The position numbers were made by a program, and so were the translations under genes. Under the pieces are notes generated by a model, which saw nothing but the letters and a program-made list of their open reading frames with translations, had not been told where the DNA came from and did no database searches. 64,000 nt of DNA from Pseudomonadales bacterium (GTDB taxonomy: Bacteria > Pseudomonadota > Gammaproteobacteria > Pseudomonadales > DC-out160). The stretch is taken from assembly GCA_019090455.1 (NCBI GenBank), contig JAHRWA010000044.1:124001-188000 (forward strand), read 5' to 3'. Shown here one piece after another: positions 1 through 8,251 of this stretch (positions are counted from its first letter, which is position 1; the number at the start of each line of letters is the position of its first letter).

Positions 1-2367
1 CCCCACATCACAGCAACAGAATATTTAAAACAACTCGTAGAACAAGGGATACAAACTCGCTGGCCGCTAGGCCCAAAAAAAGAAACACGCCAACAAATAC
101 AAAAAGAACTTGGACTGATTCAAAAGCTATCCTATGAATACTACTTCTTAACGGTTCACGATATTGTTCAGTTTGCCAGAAATCAGAACATCCTCTGCCA
201 AGGACGAGGTTCTGCAGCCAACTCTGTTGTTTGTTTTTGTCTGGGCATCACCGAAGTCGACCCTGAGAAAATCCACTTACTCTTTGAACGTTTTATTTCA
301 GAGGAGCGCAATGAGCCTCCCGATATTGACGTTGATTTTGAACACAGCCGTCGTGAAGAGGTTATCCAATATATCTACAAACAATACGGCAGAGAAAGAG
401 CCGCTATTGCCGCCACCGTTATCACCTATCGCCCTCGCAGCGCAATCCGAGACGTAGGCAAAGCCATGGGCTTTGACCCATCCCTTATTGATCACCTCGC
501 CAAATCCTTGGCTTGGTGGGATAAACGAGAAGAATTAAAAGCACGCTTACAAGAAGCCAGCATTGACATTGACAACCCCATGATACAAATCTTCCGTCAT
601 CTAATGGAGGAAATCCTAGGCTTTCCACGTCACTTATCGCAGCATGTGGGCGGTTTTATTATTTCTCGTGGACCGTTAGACCAACTTGTTCCCATTGAAA
701 ATGCCAGCATGCCTGACCGCACGATCATACAGTGGGATAAAAATGACATTGAAGCGCTCGGACTATTAAAAATCGATGTACTCGCTCTCGGCATGCTATC
801 GGCTATCCATAAAAGCTTTGACTTAATTAAGGCCTACCGCGGAGAACAACTCAGCATGGCAGGCATCACCAATGAAGATCCAAAAGTCTATGACATGCTA
901 CAGCAAGGCGACAGTATCGGTGTTTTTCAAGTAGAGTCTCGAGCACAAATGGCGATGCTACCGCGATTGCGACCTGCCTGCTTTTATGATTTGGTGATTG
1001 AGGTTGCCATCGTACGACCCGGCCCAATACAAGGCAATATGGTTCACCCGTTTTTAAAACGACGCGCTTACATTAAACAATACGGAACCGAGAAAGTACG
1101 CTACCCCAGCCCCGAAATCCAAAAAGTATTAGAACGGACCTTGGGCATCCCTATTTTTCAAGAACAAGTAATAGAACTCGCGACTGTTGCTGCCGGCTTT
1201 ACTCCTGGAGAAGCGGATCAACTACGCCGCTCAATGGCCAGCTGGCGAAAAAAAGGCGAACTACAACAGCACCAAAACAAATTATCCGCGGGCCTACTGG
1301 AGCGAGGCTACAGCCTTGAATTTGCCCAACGTATTATTGAACAAATCAATGGCTTTGGTGAATACGGTTTTCCTGAATCCCATGCCGCTAGCTTCGCCTT
1401 ACTCGTGTATGTCTCCGCTTGGTTAAAACACTATGAACCTGCCGTCTTTCTTTGTTCACTACTGAACAGCTATCCCATGGGCTTTTATTCCCCTTCGCAA
1501 TTAGTGCAAGATGCAAAGCGACATGGCGTCAAAGTACATCCTATCGATATTCTTACAAGCCAATGGGACCACAGCTTGGAAATCTTGACAGGGGAAACAG
1601 CCTCCGAAGAAATGACCTTCCACAAAACACAGCCCAACGAAAAACGATCCAAAACAACACAGCCAGCAGTACGTTTAGGGCTCCGCTTAATCAAAGGTCT
1701 AAAACAACAAACCGCAGAACGCATCATTAACGCTCGAACAAAAAATGGGATAATTTCCTTAGATCAACTCACACAACAAGCCAAACTCAATCGCCAAGAC
1801 TTAGATTGTTTAGCCCATGCCAACGCTCTGGTCAGTTTATGTGGCCATCGTTTTCAAGCTCGTTGGCAGGTCCAGAGAATCGAAGAACATCGCCCTCTCT
1901 TTGGCAACAATATCATTCAAGAAGAAAACATCATATTGGCCTCTCCTAAAACGGGCGAAGCCGTCTTAGAAGATTACGCCAGTACCGGCCTAACCCTGGG
2001 ACAACATCCAATGCTGCTATTACGCAACCATCCCGCATTCAAAGGTTGCACACGACAATCTGACTTACCTCATTTAAGACACAAACAATTTGTCAGAGTG
2101 GCGGGGATCGTTACGGGCCGCCAACGACCAGGGTCTGCCTCTGGCGTGCTCTTTCTCACGCTGGAAGATGAAACCGGCAATATCAACATTATCGTTTGGA
2201 AAGACCTCATGAAACGACAACGCAAAGAAATCCTAAAAGCACAGCTGCTACATGTCAAAGGGGTCATTGAACGAGAAAAAAAAGTCATTCATGTTATTGC
2301 AGGACAATTGAAAGATTGCAGTGATTTACTCGGAGACCTATCAATATCATCCCGCGACTTTCATTAA
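1..2367 (+). CDS. dnaE2: Error-prone DNA polymerase DnaE2, 5'-truncated by the window edge
   Basis: The open frame runs in from base 1 and leaves 788 residues; the family is usually a little over 1000, so the N-terminal PHP domain lies mostly outside. Visible are the polymerase palm with the PDIDVDF acidic cluster (Asp codons at 322, 328, 334), the fingers, helix-hairpin-helix segments near residue 560 and a C-terminal OB fold around residues 690-760. DnaE2-type enzymes perform damage-tolerant, mutagenic synthesis, usually with ImuA and ImuB encoded just upstream, which cannot be seen here. DnaE2 is favoured over DnaE1 by the short C-terminus and lack of a tau-binding tail. Any internal ATG, such as 466, is not the start because homologous sequence continues upstream. 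Confidence 0.9.
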   Translation, partial: PHITATEYLKQLVEQGIQTRWPLGPKKETRQQIQKELGLIQKLSYEYYFLTVHDIVQFARNQNILCQGRGSAANSVVCFCLGITEVDPEKIHLLFERFISEERNEPPDIDVDFEHSRREEVIQYIYKQYGRERAAIAATVITYRPRSAIRDVGKAMGFDPSLIDHLAKSLAWWDKREELKARLQEASIDIDNPMIQIFRHLMEEILGFPRHLSQHVGGFIISRGPLDQLVPIENASMPDRTIIQWDKNDIEALGLLKIDVLALGMLSAIHKSFDLIKAYRGEQLSMAGITNEDPKVYDMLQQGDSIGVFQVESRAQMAMLPRLRPACFYDLVIEVAIVRPGPIQGNMVHPFLKRRAYIKQYGTEKVRYPSPEIQKVLERTLGIPIFQEQVIELATVAAGFTPGEADQLRRSMASWRKKGELQQHQNKLSAGLLERGYSLEFAQRIIEQINGFGEYGFPESHAASFALLVYVSAWLKHYEPAVFLCSLLNSYPMGFYSPSQLVQDAKRHGVKVHPIDILTSQWDHSLEILTGETASEEMTFHKTQPNEKRSKTTQPAVRLGLRLIKGLKQQTAERIINARTKNGIISLDQLTQQAKLNRQDLDCLAHANALVSLCGHRFQARWQVQRIEEHRPLFGNNIIQEENIILASPKTGEAVLEDYASTGLTLGQHPMLLLRNHPAFKGCTRQSDLPHLRHKQFVRVAGIVTGRQRPGSASGVLFLTLEDETGNINIIVWKDLMKRQRKEILKAQLLHVKGVIEREKKVIHVIAGQLKDCSDLLGDLSISSRDFH

Positions 2368-2381
2368 ATAAATACCAAACA

Positions 2382-3602
2382 CTATTGAATTGGCACGGAA
2401 CACTTATTCATAAGAAACTGGTTAAAGGCCTCGACAACGACTGGAGAAAACTGCGTACCATTACACTTATTAATTTCGGTAATGGAACGTCGCAAGGATT
2501 TCTTAAACCCTCGATCACTGCGATCATGAGTCAGAGAGTAAAATGCATCCGCAACGGCAATCACACTGGCCCCCAAATCAATGTCTGCCCCAGCAATTGC
2601 ATTAGGATAACCTTCACCGTCAAAGCGCTCATGGTGCTGATGAACCATTTCAGCTGCCTCCTGCCACTCTGGCATCAAAAGCATCAGTTCGTATATATGC
2701 AAAGGATGCTGCTGCAACAGCATAATATCTTCTGACGTGTACTTTGAATCTTTAAAGAGAAAAGAATCCGGGAGCAATCCCATTCCTACATCATGCATGT
2801 AAATAGCAGCAGTGAGCTGGGTTTCATTCACCTTCGAAGGCAAGTAACTATTAATTAACAGGCCAGCATGCAATATAAAGGCGGCCCTATCAGTCCAAAA
2901 AATGGAACGAGCATCTAATGTTTGCGCTAAATCTTCAAACAGCTTAATTCCACCTGGCATCAACTTCGTCACTTTTTCACGGACAGGTAACGATCCACTT
3001 TCAACTTCAACCTTGCCCTCAGCCTTAAGATCAACTTTAAGATCAACTTTAAGATCAGCCTCACCTGAAGCCAACTCCTGATCTATTTCAAACACGGAAA
3101 AAACCAGATCAGGATGTACCAGGTTTGAGAAAGTAGAAATCACATTTTTAATGCTGTCATCACATACTTCTTTCTCCAGCCCCATCAGCACTTTCATTTC
3201 GCCTCTAAAACCATCGAGTAACTGGACATCTAAAGTACGATATAATTTAAGCTCATCGAATGCCCCTCTGACCCCATCAATCAGCAATAACATTAACTCT
3301 GATATCCAACGTGACTGCCCACATTTTCCAGAACACACATGATAAAAAAAATCCTCGATCACCTGCATAAACGCGAGCAGTGGATCAAGGAAGGTTTGCT
3401 GGCAAATCATATTAATGGCTTTAATACGAGACATGATATCTTGAGATATCCGGTTTGTATTACTGGACTGACCAAACACTAAGTGCTGGCCCATCATATA
3501 TCTTTCAATATGAGATATTTGGACCAGTAGATCTTCAACTAATGTCTCAAGCAGATCATCGTCTAAATCCTCAATAATTTCGTTCACACCGTCACTTAAC
3601 AA
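2382..3602 (-). CDS. HD-GYP domain protein, probable cyclic-di-GMP phosphodiesterase
   Basis: The C-terminal half is an HD-GYP domain: the His-Asp pair is at about residues 270-271 (HDVGMG) and is followed by HHERFDGEGYP. These retain the metal-binding residues expected of c-di-GMP phosphodiesterases, although the usual Lys after HDxG is Met. The N-terminal half is helical with no recognised sensor. An LKVD repeat lies just before the HD-GYP part. The frame extends to a TTG at 3617, but AAGGAG sits inside that extension, 6 bases before another TTG at 3602, so I prefer 3602. It is convergent with dnaE2, 14 bases apart. A soluble regulator is likely; its partner is unknown. Confidence 0.82.
   Translation of the reverse strand: MLSDGVNEIIEDLDDDLLETLVEDLLVQISHIERYMMGQHLVFGQSSNTNRISQDIMSRIKAINMICQQTFLDPLLAFMQVIEDFFYHVCSGKCGQSRWISELMLLLIDGVRGAFDELKLYRTLDVQLLDGFRGEMKVLMGLEKEVCDDSIKNVISTFSNLVHPDLVFSVFEIDQELASGEADLKVDLKVDLKAEGKVEVESGSLPVREKVTKLMPGGIKLFEDLAQTLDARSIFWTDRAAFILHAGLLINSYLPSKVNETQLTAAIYMHDVGMGLLPDSFLFKDSKYTSEDIMLLQQHPLHIYELMLLMPEWQEAAEMVHQHHERFDGEGYPNAIAGADIDLGASVIAVADAFYSLTHDRSDRGFKKSLRRSITEINKCNGTQFSPVVVEAFNQFLMNKCSVPIQ
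3027..3057 (-). repeat. 12-bp in-frame tandem repeat in the HD-GYP gene
   Basis: The 12-base unit AAGATCAACTTT (plus strand) occurs twice in full and once partially, encoding LKVD-type tetrapeptides in the linker before the HD-GYP domain. It is in frame, so copy-number change would only lengthen or shorten the linker. Confidence 0.8.
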
Positions 3603-3779
3603 ACAAATCTCCTTCAATACGCAAACACAGATTTAAGATACACTTAAGACTAGCTCAGGAAAAAGCAAACATTCTGTATATCAAAGTTTTTGACCAGAAA
3701 AACCGGTAACAAAAACCTCATTAACTGAAACGGTGGCGTATACTGTACCTGCCAAAATCAATGTCAATGGAAGAAAAAA

Positions 3780-3965
3780 TTGGCCCGAACATTGAAAAGT
3801 CCCTGCATACGAAATTGCTGCCTTAACGAAGACGACATATGTCTCGGCTGTTTTCGCAGTATGAAAGAAATAATGCAATGGAGCGCCGCCGACGAGGAAA
3901 CTAAACTTCATATCCTAAAAGAATCAGAAGATCGAAAACGTCTCGCCCAAAACAAAAATATCTGA
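3780..3965 (+). CDS. DUF1289 family small Cys-rich protein
   Basis: This 61-residue protein opens with the DUF1289 pattern SPCIRNCCLNEDDICLGCFRS, then an EI-x-x-W element, giving a compact four-cysteine cluster likely to bind Fe-S or zinc. The function of the family is not established. The only in-frame start is TTG at 3780; GGAAG lies 6 bases upstream and a stop precedes it in frame, so TTG is well supported. It is followed at 122 bases by a NicO-like transporter gene on the same strand. Confidence 0.75.
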   Translation: MARTLKSPCIRNCCLNEDDICLGCFRSMKEIMQWSAADEETKLHILKESEDRKRLAQNKNI

Positions 3966-4087
3966 TAATCTTGCCACCCTCTGCAACACACGACCTTCAA
4001 CAACAGACCAAATCCCGTTAGACACACACTGTCATTGGAAAATACCAACAGTAGCGTAACCCTTAACTTTGAAGGAACTTCTTACTC

Positions 4088-4723
4088 GTGTGGGACCTGG
4101 TAACACAGCCTTTATTATCCTCTCTCATCCTAGGCTTCTTCCTCGGTTGCATTCACGCGTTCGATATTGACCATATTGTAGCCGTATCTGTTATGTCTAG
4201 CGGTGAAAAAAACTGGCAGCGCTGCATGGGCTATAGCAGCAGATGGGCCTTAGGCCATGGTATCGTATTACTGAGCTTGGGGATTCTCGCATATACAATG
4301 GGTATATCACTTCCTACTTCTGTCTCACTCGCTGCCGAAAAATTAATTGGCCTGCTATTGATAGTATTTGGCGGGGTTCTGATTTATCAAATAGTACAAC
4401 ACCACGGGATTCAAAATTTAATACGTCTAAGAAAAAAAAAGCAGGGGACCCCTTTTGCGGTTGGCATTATTCACGGCATGGCAGGGAATGCTCCCGTACT
4501 GGCTATGCTGCCCGCCTTATCTCAGCCTAGCCTCTTATCAGCCGTCAGCTATATGCTCTTCTTCTCCATCGGCCTGTTAACCAGCATGGTTTTATTCGGA
4601 TTATGTCTCGGAAAAATCCAACTTTGGTTTGGTAAAAAGCACGAATACTACCTTAACCTAAGCGCTTCTGTGGTCGGGCTCTCGTCATTGACCGTCGGTA
4701 TTGTATGGCTAATTCCTTATTAG
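4088..4723 (+). CDS. NicO/UreH-like polytopic membrane transporter
   Basis: A 211-residue protein with about six hydrophobic segments. Near the N-terminus is HAFDIDHI, matching the HAxDxDHI-type nickel/cobalt motif of the NicO and HoxN/UreH-like superfamily, and a second His-Gly motif (HGMAGNAP) lies mid-protein. That supports a divalent metal transport role in the inner membrane, but direction and substrate cannot be told. The start is GTG at 4088 with GAAGGA about 11 bases upstream. No urease or hydrogenase genes are nearby to fix nickel as the substrate. It converges on the SDR gene at 4787. Confidence 0.7.
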   Translation: MWDLVTQPLLSSLILGFFLGCIHAFDIDHIVAVSVMSSGEKNWQRCMGYSSRWALGHGIVLLSLGILAYTMGISLPTSVSLAAEKLIGLLLIVFGGVLIYQIVQHHGIQNLIRLRKKKQGTPFAVGIIHGMAGNAPVLAMLPALSQPSLLSAVSYMLFFSIGLLTSMVLFGLCLGKIQLWFGKKHEYYLNLSASVVGLSSLTVGIVWLIPY

Positions 4724-4786
4724 ATTCTGTCAGAATCACGTCCTTACTGACCATTTTTATAAACCCGCCTTTTGACACGAATAGAA

Positions 4787-5575
4787 TTACACGACTCGAA
4801 CGGCACCCCCATCCACATTAATATTTTGGCCATTAATATAACCCGCTCTAGGACTACACAGAAAAACCACCAAATCTGCGACTTCTTCCCTAGTCGCAAT
4901 ACGGCCAACGGGATTGGGGAACTCATGCTCCACTATTTTTTCTACAATGCTTTCCCAGCTATCACCCCAGCCTTTCTTCTTGGCTTTTTTCCGATATCCC
5001 TGCTCCAACTCTTCCGTATGGATAAGCCCCGGAGAAACGGTATTAACCGTCACACCCGATACTTTCAATTCAAGCGCAAGACTCACTGTTGTATTCGCAA
5101 GCGCACCTTTAGAGGCATAATAATGCGGCATAATGGCATTCGGTTGCTGTGAGCCAATGGTCCCTAACTGAACGACTCTCCCCCATTGAGACTCCTTCAT
5201 CTGGGGTGTCAATTTTTGAATCAGATACATCGCTGATAACACATTTTTTTTGTATACATCGATCCAATCCGCTTCCTGACTAGTCCCCCAAAAACCACGT
5301 GTTGCTGTACCGTAATTATTGATAAGAATATCGACGCTACCCAACTTTTCTAAGGTCTGGGCCACCGTTTGTGACGCTCCCGCCTCTACCGTGATATCAC
5401 CCCATACCGCAACGGAATTATCTATTTTAGCGGAAACCGGACTAGAAGCTCCCTCTTCAAGCGAGTGCACCGCAACGAGCACCCCTTCTTCCGCCAAGGT
5501 CCTAGCAATCACTTCCCCTGTACCTCGATTACTACCCGTAACGAGTGCTTTTTTTCCCTCTAGTTGCAAATCCAT
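4787..5575 (-). CDS. Short-chain dehydrogenase/reductase (SDR) family oxidoreductase
   Basis: A 262-residue classical SDR. The cofactor motif TGSNRGTG is at residues 14-21, the NNYG structural motif is mid-protein, and the YxxxK catalytic pair appears as YYASKG. The C-terminus GYINGQNINVDGG is typical of FabG-like SDRs. The basic/hydroxyl residues after the glycine motif favour NADP(H). The start is ATG at 5575 with GAGGGAG a few bases upstream. The substrate is unknown; the dedicated FabG is elsewhere in the window, so this is a side-pathway enzyme. The next gene downstream of its promoter region (5727-6209) is on the same strand and may be co-transcribed. Confidence 0.85.
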   Translation of the reverse strand: MDLQLEGKKALVTGSNRGTGEVIARTLAEEGVLVAVHSLEEGASSPVSAKIDNSVAVWGDITVEAGASQTVAQTLEKLGSVDILINNYGTATRGFWGTSQEADWIDVYKKNVLSAMYLIQKLTPQMKESQWGRVVQLGTIGSQQPNAIMPHYYASKGALANTTVSLALELKVSGVTVNTVSPGLIHTEELEQGYRKKAKKKGWGDSWESIVEKIVEHEFPNPVGRIATREEVADLVVFLCSPRAGYINGQNINVDGGAVRVV

Positions 5576-5726
5576 AAACTCACTCCCTCTTTGGGTTTAT
5601 CCGTCTGTCTGCCAAACAAGGCAATCGCTCTTTGTCTTTCGTCGACTACCCCAATGACTTCTCTTTATCTGTTATCACTACACCTACTACCTCTTTGCCC
5701 ATTTGCCCATTTACCACTTCGACCAT

Positions 5727-6209
5727 TTACCTCTTTAACAACTGCTGCAGGTCTCGAGTTGCATCCTTAAACATTTTACCCAACGCAAACTTTCCAACAG
5801 GCCCACTCAGTTTTAACGGTAAACTGGGTTCACACGCTACTGTATAGGTGAATTTTGTTTTCCCCTCACCTACCGGTTCAAGTACATAGTCTTCACATAG
5901 TGCTTTGACAAACGGAACACCTGTGGAAACGAAATAAAAGGTAAAACGCTTATTCTGCTCCCAGATAAAAAAATACTCTTTCACTTTCATCGCATCTAAA
6001 GTCACCGTGCGAGTGGTGCCTACTCCAAAGGGCTTAGGGCTCGTCCACTCCACACCTTTGATACCTTTAATCCATTTAGACCAGCTATCACCATCTTCAA
6101 ACATTCTAAAAACAGCTTCAGGTGGTGCATCCAAAACCACCTCATTAACAAATCGCATCGGTGCCGATGCCAAAAAACTCTCATCTACTGCCCTACAAGA
6201 AAATTCCAT
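5727..6209 (-). CDS. SRPBCC (START/polyketide-cyclase-like) family protein
   Basis: A 160-residue protein with the SRPBCC layout: an N-terminal strand (VNEVVLDAPPEAVFRMFED), the W-x-x-W-I helix region, alternating strands and a long C-terminal helix ending in DATRDLQQLLKR. The fold binds hydrophobic ligands in a helix-grip pocket; no specific ligand can be assigned. The frame extends 15 codons upstream to 6254, but the ATG at 6209 has AGGAG 10 bases upstream and is chosen. The 150 bases between it and the SDR gene hold no gene. Confidence 0.7.
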   Translation of the reverse strand: MEFSCRAVDESFLASAPMRFVNEVVLDAPPEAVFRMFEDGDSWSKWIKGIKGVEWTSPKPFGVGTTRTVTLDAMKVKEYFFIWEQNKRFTFYFVSTGVPFVKALCEDYVLEPVGEGKTKFTYTVACEPSLPLKLSGPVGKFALGKMFKDATRDLQQLLKR

Positions 6210-6446
6210 TGCCCTATTACTCCTAATAAAATCAAATTGAATTGATACTATCACGCCACTCTAGGGCAACAAACGACTTAATCGCACTCTTAGCAAAATA
6301 AAGGTGGGTGGTTTTAAAGCAGGACTAAAGTGAAAGCAGGACTAAAATAGAAACACTTTAAAGAAATAGTAACGGGGAACGAAGACGAGTTTCAAGAGAC
6401 AATACCAATGAGAGAAGAGAGTAATTTAATGACTCAGGGTTCACCG

Positions 6447-7661
6447 CTAAAACGCGACACTGGCTTTTAACGCGTAAACTCGCCATGATTCTTTCGGTAC
6501 AAAACCGGTTTCAAAGGGGTTCGACAAACCCACCCCGTGTATCCATTTCACCTCTGCTTTAATTAAACTACTCTCGGTCAGCTGGTAAGACACACTATAG
6601 GTAGTCTCCTTTTGCCAACCTAAATAACGGGGCAACCCCTTAGACGTAAAGTAACTCTCTTTCGCTTCACTACCCAGAGCAAAGGACTCACCATAGGAAA
6701 TAGCTGCTGACAACTCATCATTAAAATGCCATGTGGATCCTGCATACCATCCGTCTGTCTCAAAACCCTCTAAGCTTAAATTATCCAGCACTCCCATACG
6801 AACGGCCAACACTTCATAAATGAGGGTTAGCTTACCTTTGTCATACTCAATGGAGGCCACGGAGTTTTCTGACAGCTTCACATCAGAGTTGATAAATCCT
6901 CCCAACGCCACATTCACTGACGCTTGAAATCGAGAATACCCTAATCTTAATTCGGGAATAATCGTCCAGATAAAACTAAATCCTTCTAGATGGTGAATAG
7001 TGACATCTAAGTCTGACAAGCTAACACCTCGCAAACCTAAACGAGCGTCAAAATCCAAAGGTTCATCCCGTAACTCAAGCCTCATCAACCCCATCATATT
7101 GCCGATATAACCTGCATTGCCACTGACATCGACAGTACCCAAGAAGACCTCATAATCTAAGTAGCCGGCTTTAGAAAAATCGAGGTTGCCGTAGAGTTCC
7201 ACTCCCTGTATCGCCACCAAGAACTCTCTAAACCCTTCCATATAAACGGTTTGAGGCAATAAGACCGGCGTTCTTAGATAATCGATGTCTCTTTGTTTAT
7301 TGTACAACCCAAACGGCATTTTAATCTTTCCGACTCTGACGCCTAACCAACGCTCATAACCATAATCCAAAAAAGCCCAATCCACTACCAGCGAACTATC
7401 AGCACCTGAACCCAGTCGATGACTGAACACCTGCGTACCGAAATATAGACTGTCACTTAACGGCACCAAAAAACTCAATCCGACTTCACTAAAATTCCAA
7501 ACTCCCTGCGTAGAACCCTCGAAATAATCGTTATCCGAAGACCTAAGATAGCCTTGACTCAAAAAACCATTAATATAAATACTGTCAATATTCTTCGCTT
7601 CCGCACTAGATGTACGGATTAGTGAATAAAGGCAAAAAGAAAGAATGAGAAGAACTCTCAT
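6447..7661 (-). CDS. Outer-membrane beta-barrel, porin-like protein (paralogue A)
   Basis: An N-terminal signal peptide (MRVLLILSFCLYSLIRTSSA) precedes a strand-rich protein ending in the aromatic residue F (KASVAF), the usual last-strand signature of outer-membrane barrels. Motifs FSEVGLSFLVPLSD, GKIKMPFGLYNKQRD and LLPQTVYMEGFRE are shared with the protein encoded at 8252-9472, so the two are clear paralogues. They resemble uncharacterised marine porin-like proteins rather than classical OmpF or OprO families. The ATG at 7661 is preceded by GAGG at about 9 bases; longer in-frame starts exist at 7679 and 7691. It is probably the last gene of a three-gene operon (barrel, PstS-like protein, barrel). 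Confidence 0.72.
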   Translation of the reverse strand: MRVLLILSFCLYSLIRTSSAEAKNIDSIYINGFLSQGYLRSSDNDYFEGSTQGVWNFSEVGLSFLVPLSDSLYFGTQVFSHRLGSGADSSLVVDWAFLDYGYERWLGVRVGKIKMPFGLYNKQRDIDYLRTPVLLPQTVYMEGFREFLVAIQGVELYGNLDFSKAGYLDYEVFLGTVDVSGNAGYIGNMMGLMRLELRDEPLDFDARLGLRGVSLSDLDVTIHHLEGFSFIWTIIPELRLGYSRFQASVNVALGGFINSDVKLSENSVASIEYDKGKLTLIYEVLAVRMGVLDNLSLEGFETDGWYAGSTWHFNDELSAAISYGESFALGSEAKESYFTSKGLPRYLGWQKETTYSVSYQLTESSLIKAEVKWIHGVGLSNPFETGFVPKESWRVYALKASVAF

Positions 7662-7731
7662 CAATTGAAACCTCAGCATTTGAAGCCCCATAAGGTAAAC
7701 CTACAATTCAGAATTAGCTGATATCTCATCA

Positions 7732-8193
7732 TCAATCGATGACTTGCAGAACGACGATACCATTTTTATCTGTGAGGTTATCAACATAACCAATAGCCCC
7801 TTTTGTGTTCCGAACATATTCGAGCATCAGTTTTTGACTTGCAAACGAGCGGGGAGGAATCCCTGTTCCCGCCGCAATCACTCGCCTCCAATACAACTTA
7901 TATTTCCGATAAGGTTTTTTCATGTATTCCAAGGAGAATATTTCAGGAAGTGCGCCACTCTTAATTTGAGCAGGCTTTACTCTAGTTCCATTTTGCCACT
8001 TTTTCATTTTGCCAAAATAAATCAAACGCATATCTCTAGCGGAAACAACTACCTCCGAAACTGAAGGATTAGCAATAATCATGATGCCCTTTCCCTCAGC
8101 CTGACAGTTCCCAGCCAACACGAGCATACACGTCAGCAAAAGTACTTTGCCATAACGCCAAAATCGCTGACTTGTGATGTCAAACTTCATCAT
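7732..8193 (-). CDS. Small PstS-like periplasmic substrate-binding domain protein
   Basis: After a signal peptide (hydrophobic VLLLTCMLVLAG, cleavage near CQA) the protein has about 125 residues carrying IYFGKMKKWQNGTRV, YRKYKLYWRRV, GIPPRSFAS and GAIGYV. These are elements of the phosphate-binding-protein-like (PBP-like/PstS) family, but only about one lobe is present, whereas true PstS has over 300 residues with two lobes. No ABC permease or ATPase lies nearby, so it is unlikely to feed a Pst transporter here. The ATG at 8193 is preferred because it places the signal peptide at the N-terminus; the frame is open to 8232. It sits between two barrel paralogues. Confidence 0.75.
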   Translation of the reverse strand: MMKFDITSQRFWRYGKVLLLTCMLVLAGNCQAEGKGIMIIANPSVSEVVVSARDMRLIYFGKMKKWQNGTRVKPAQIKSGALPEIFSLEYMKKPYRKYKLYWRRVIAAGTGIPPRSFASQKLMLEYVRNTKGAIGYVDNLTDKNGIVVLQVID

Positions 8194-8251
8194 ATAATCT
8201 CTGCAATCCCATAGAAAATCATGATCACTCATATAGAAAATATTACGCTAC

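Noticed and set aside
466-2367. dnaE2 starting at the internal ATG 466
   Set aside because: Homologous polymerase sequence including the catalytic PDIDVDF motif lies upstream in the same frame from base 1.
4723-4737. GATTCTG-CAGAATC inverted repeat as a terminator after the NicO-like gene
   Set aside because: Arms are separated by one base, leaving only a 5-bp stem when folded, and no T-run follows.
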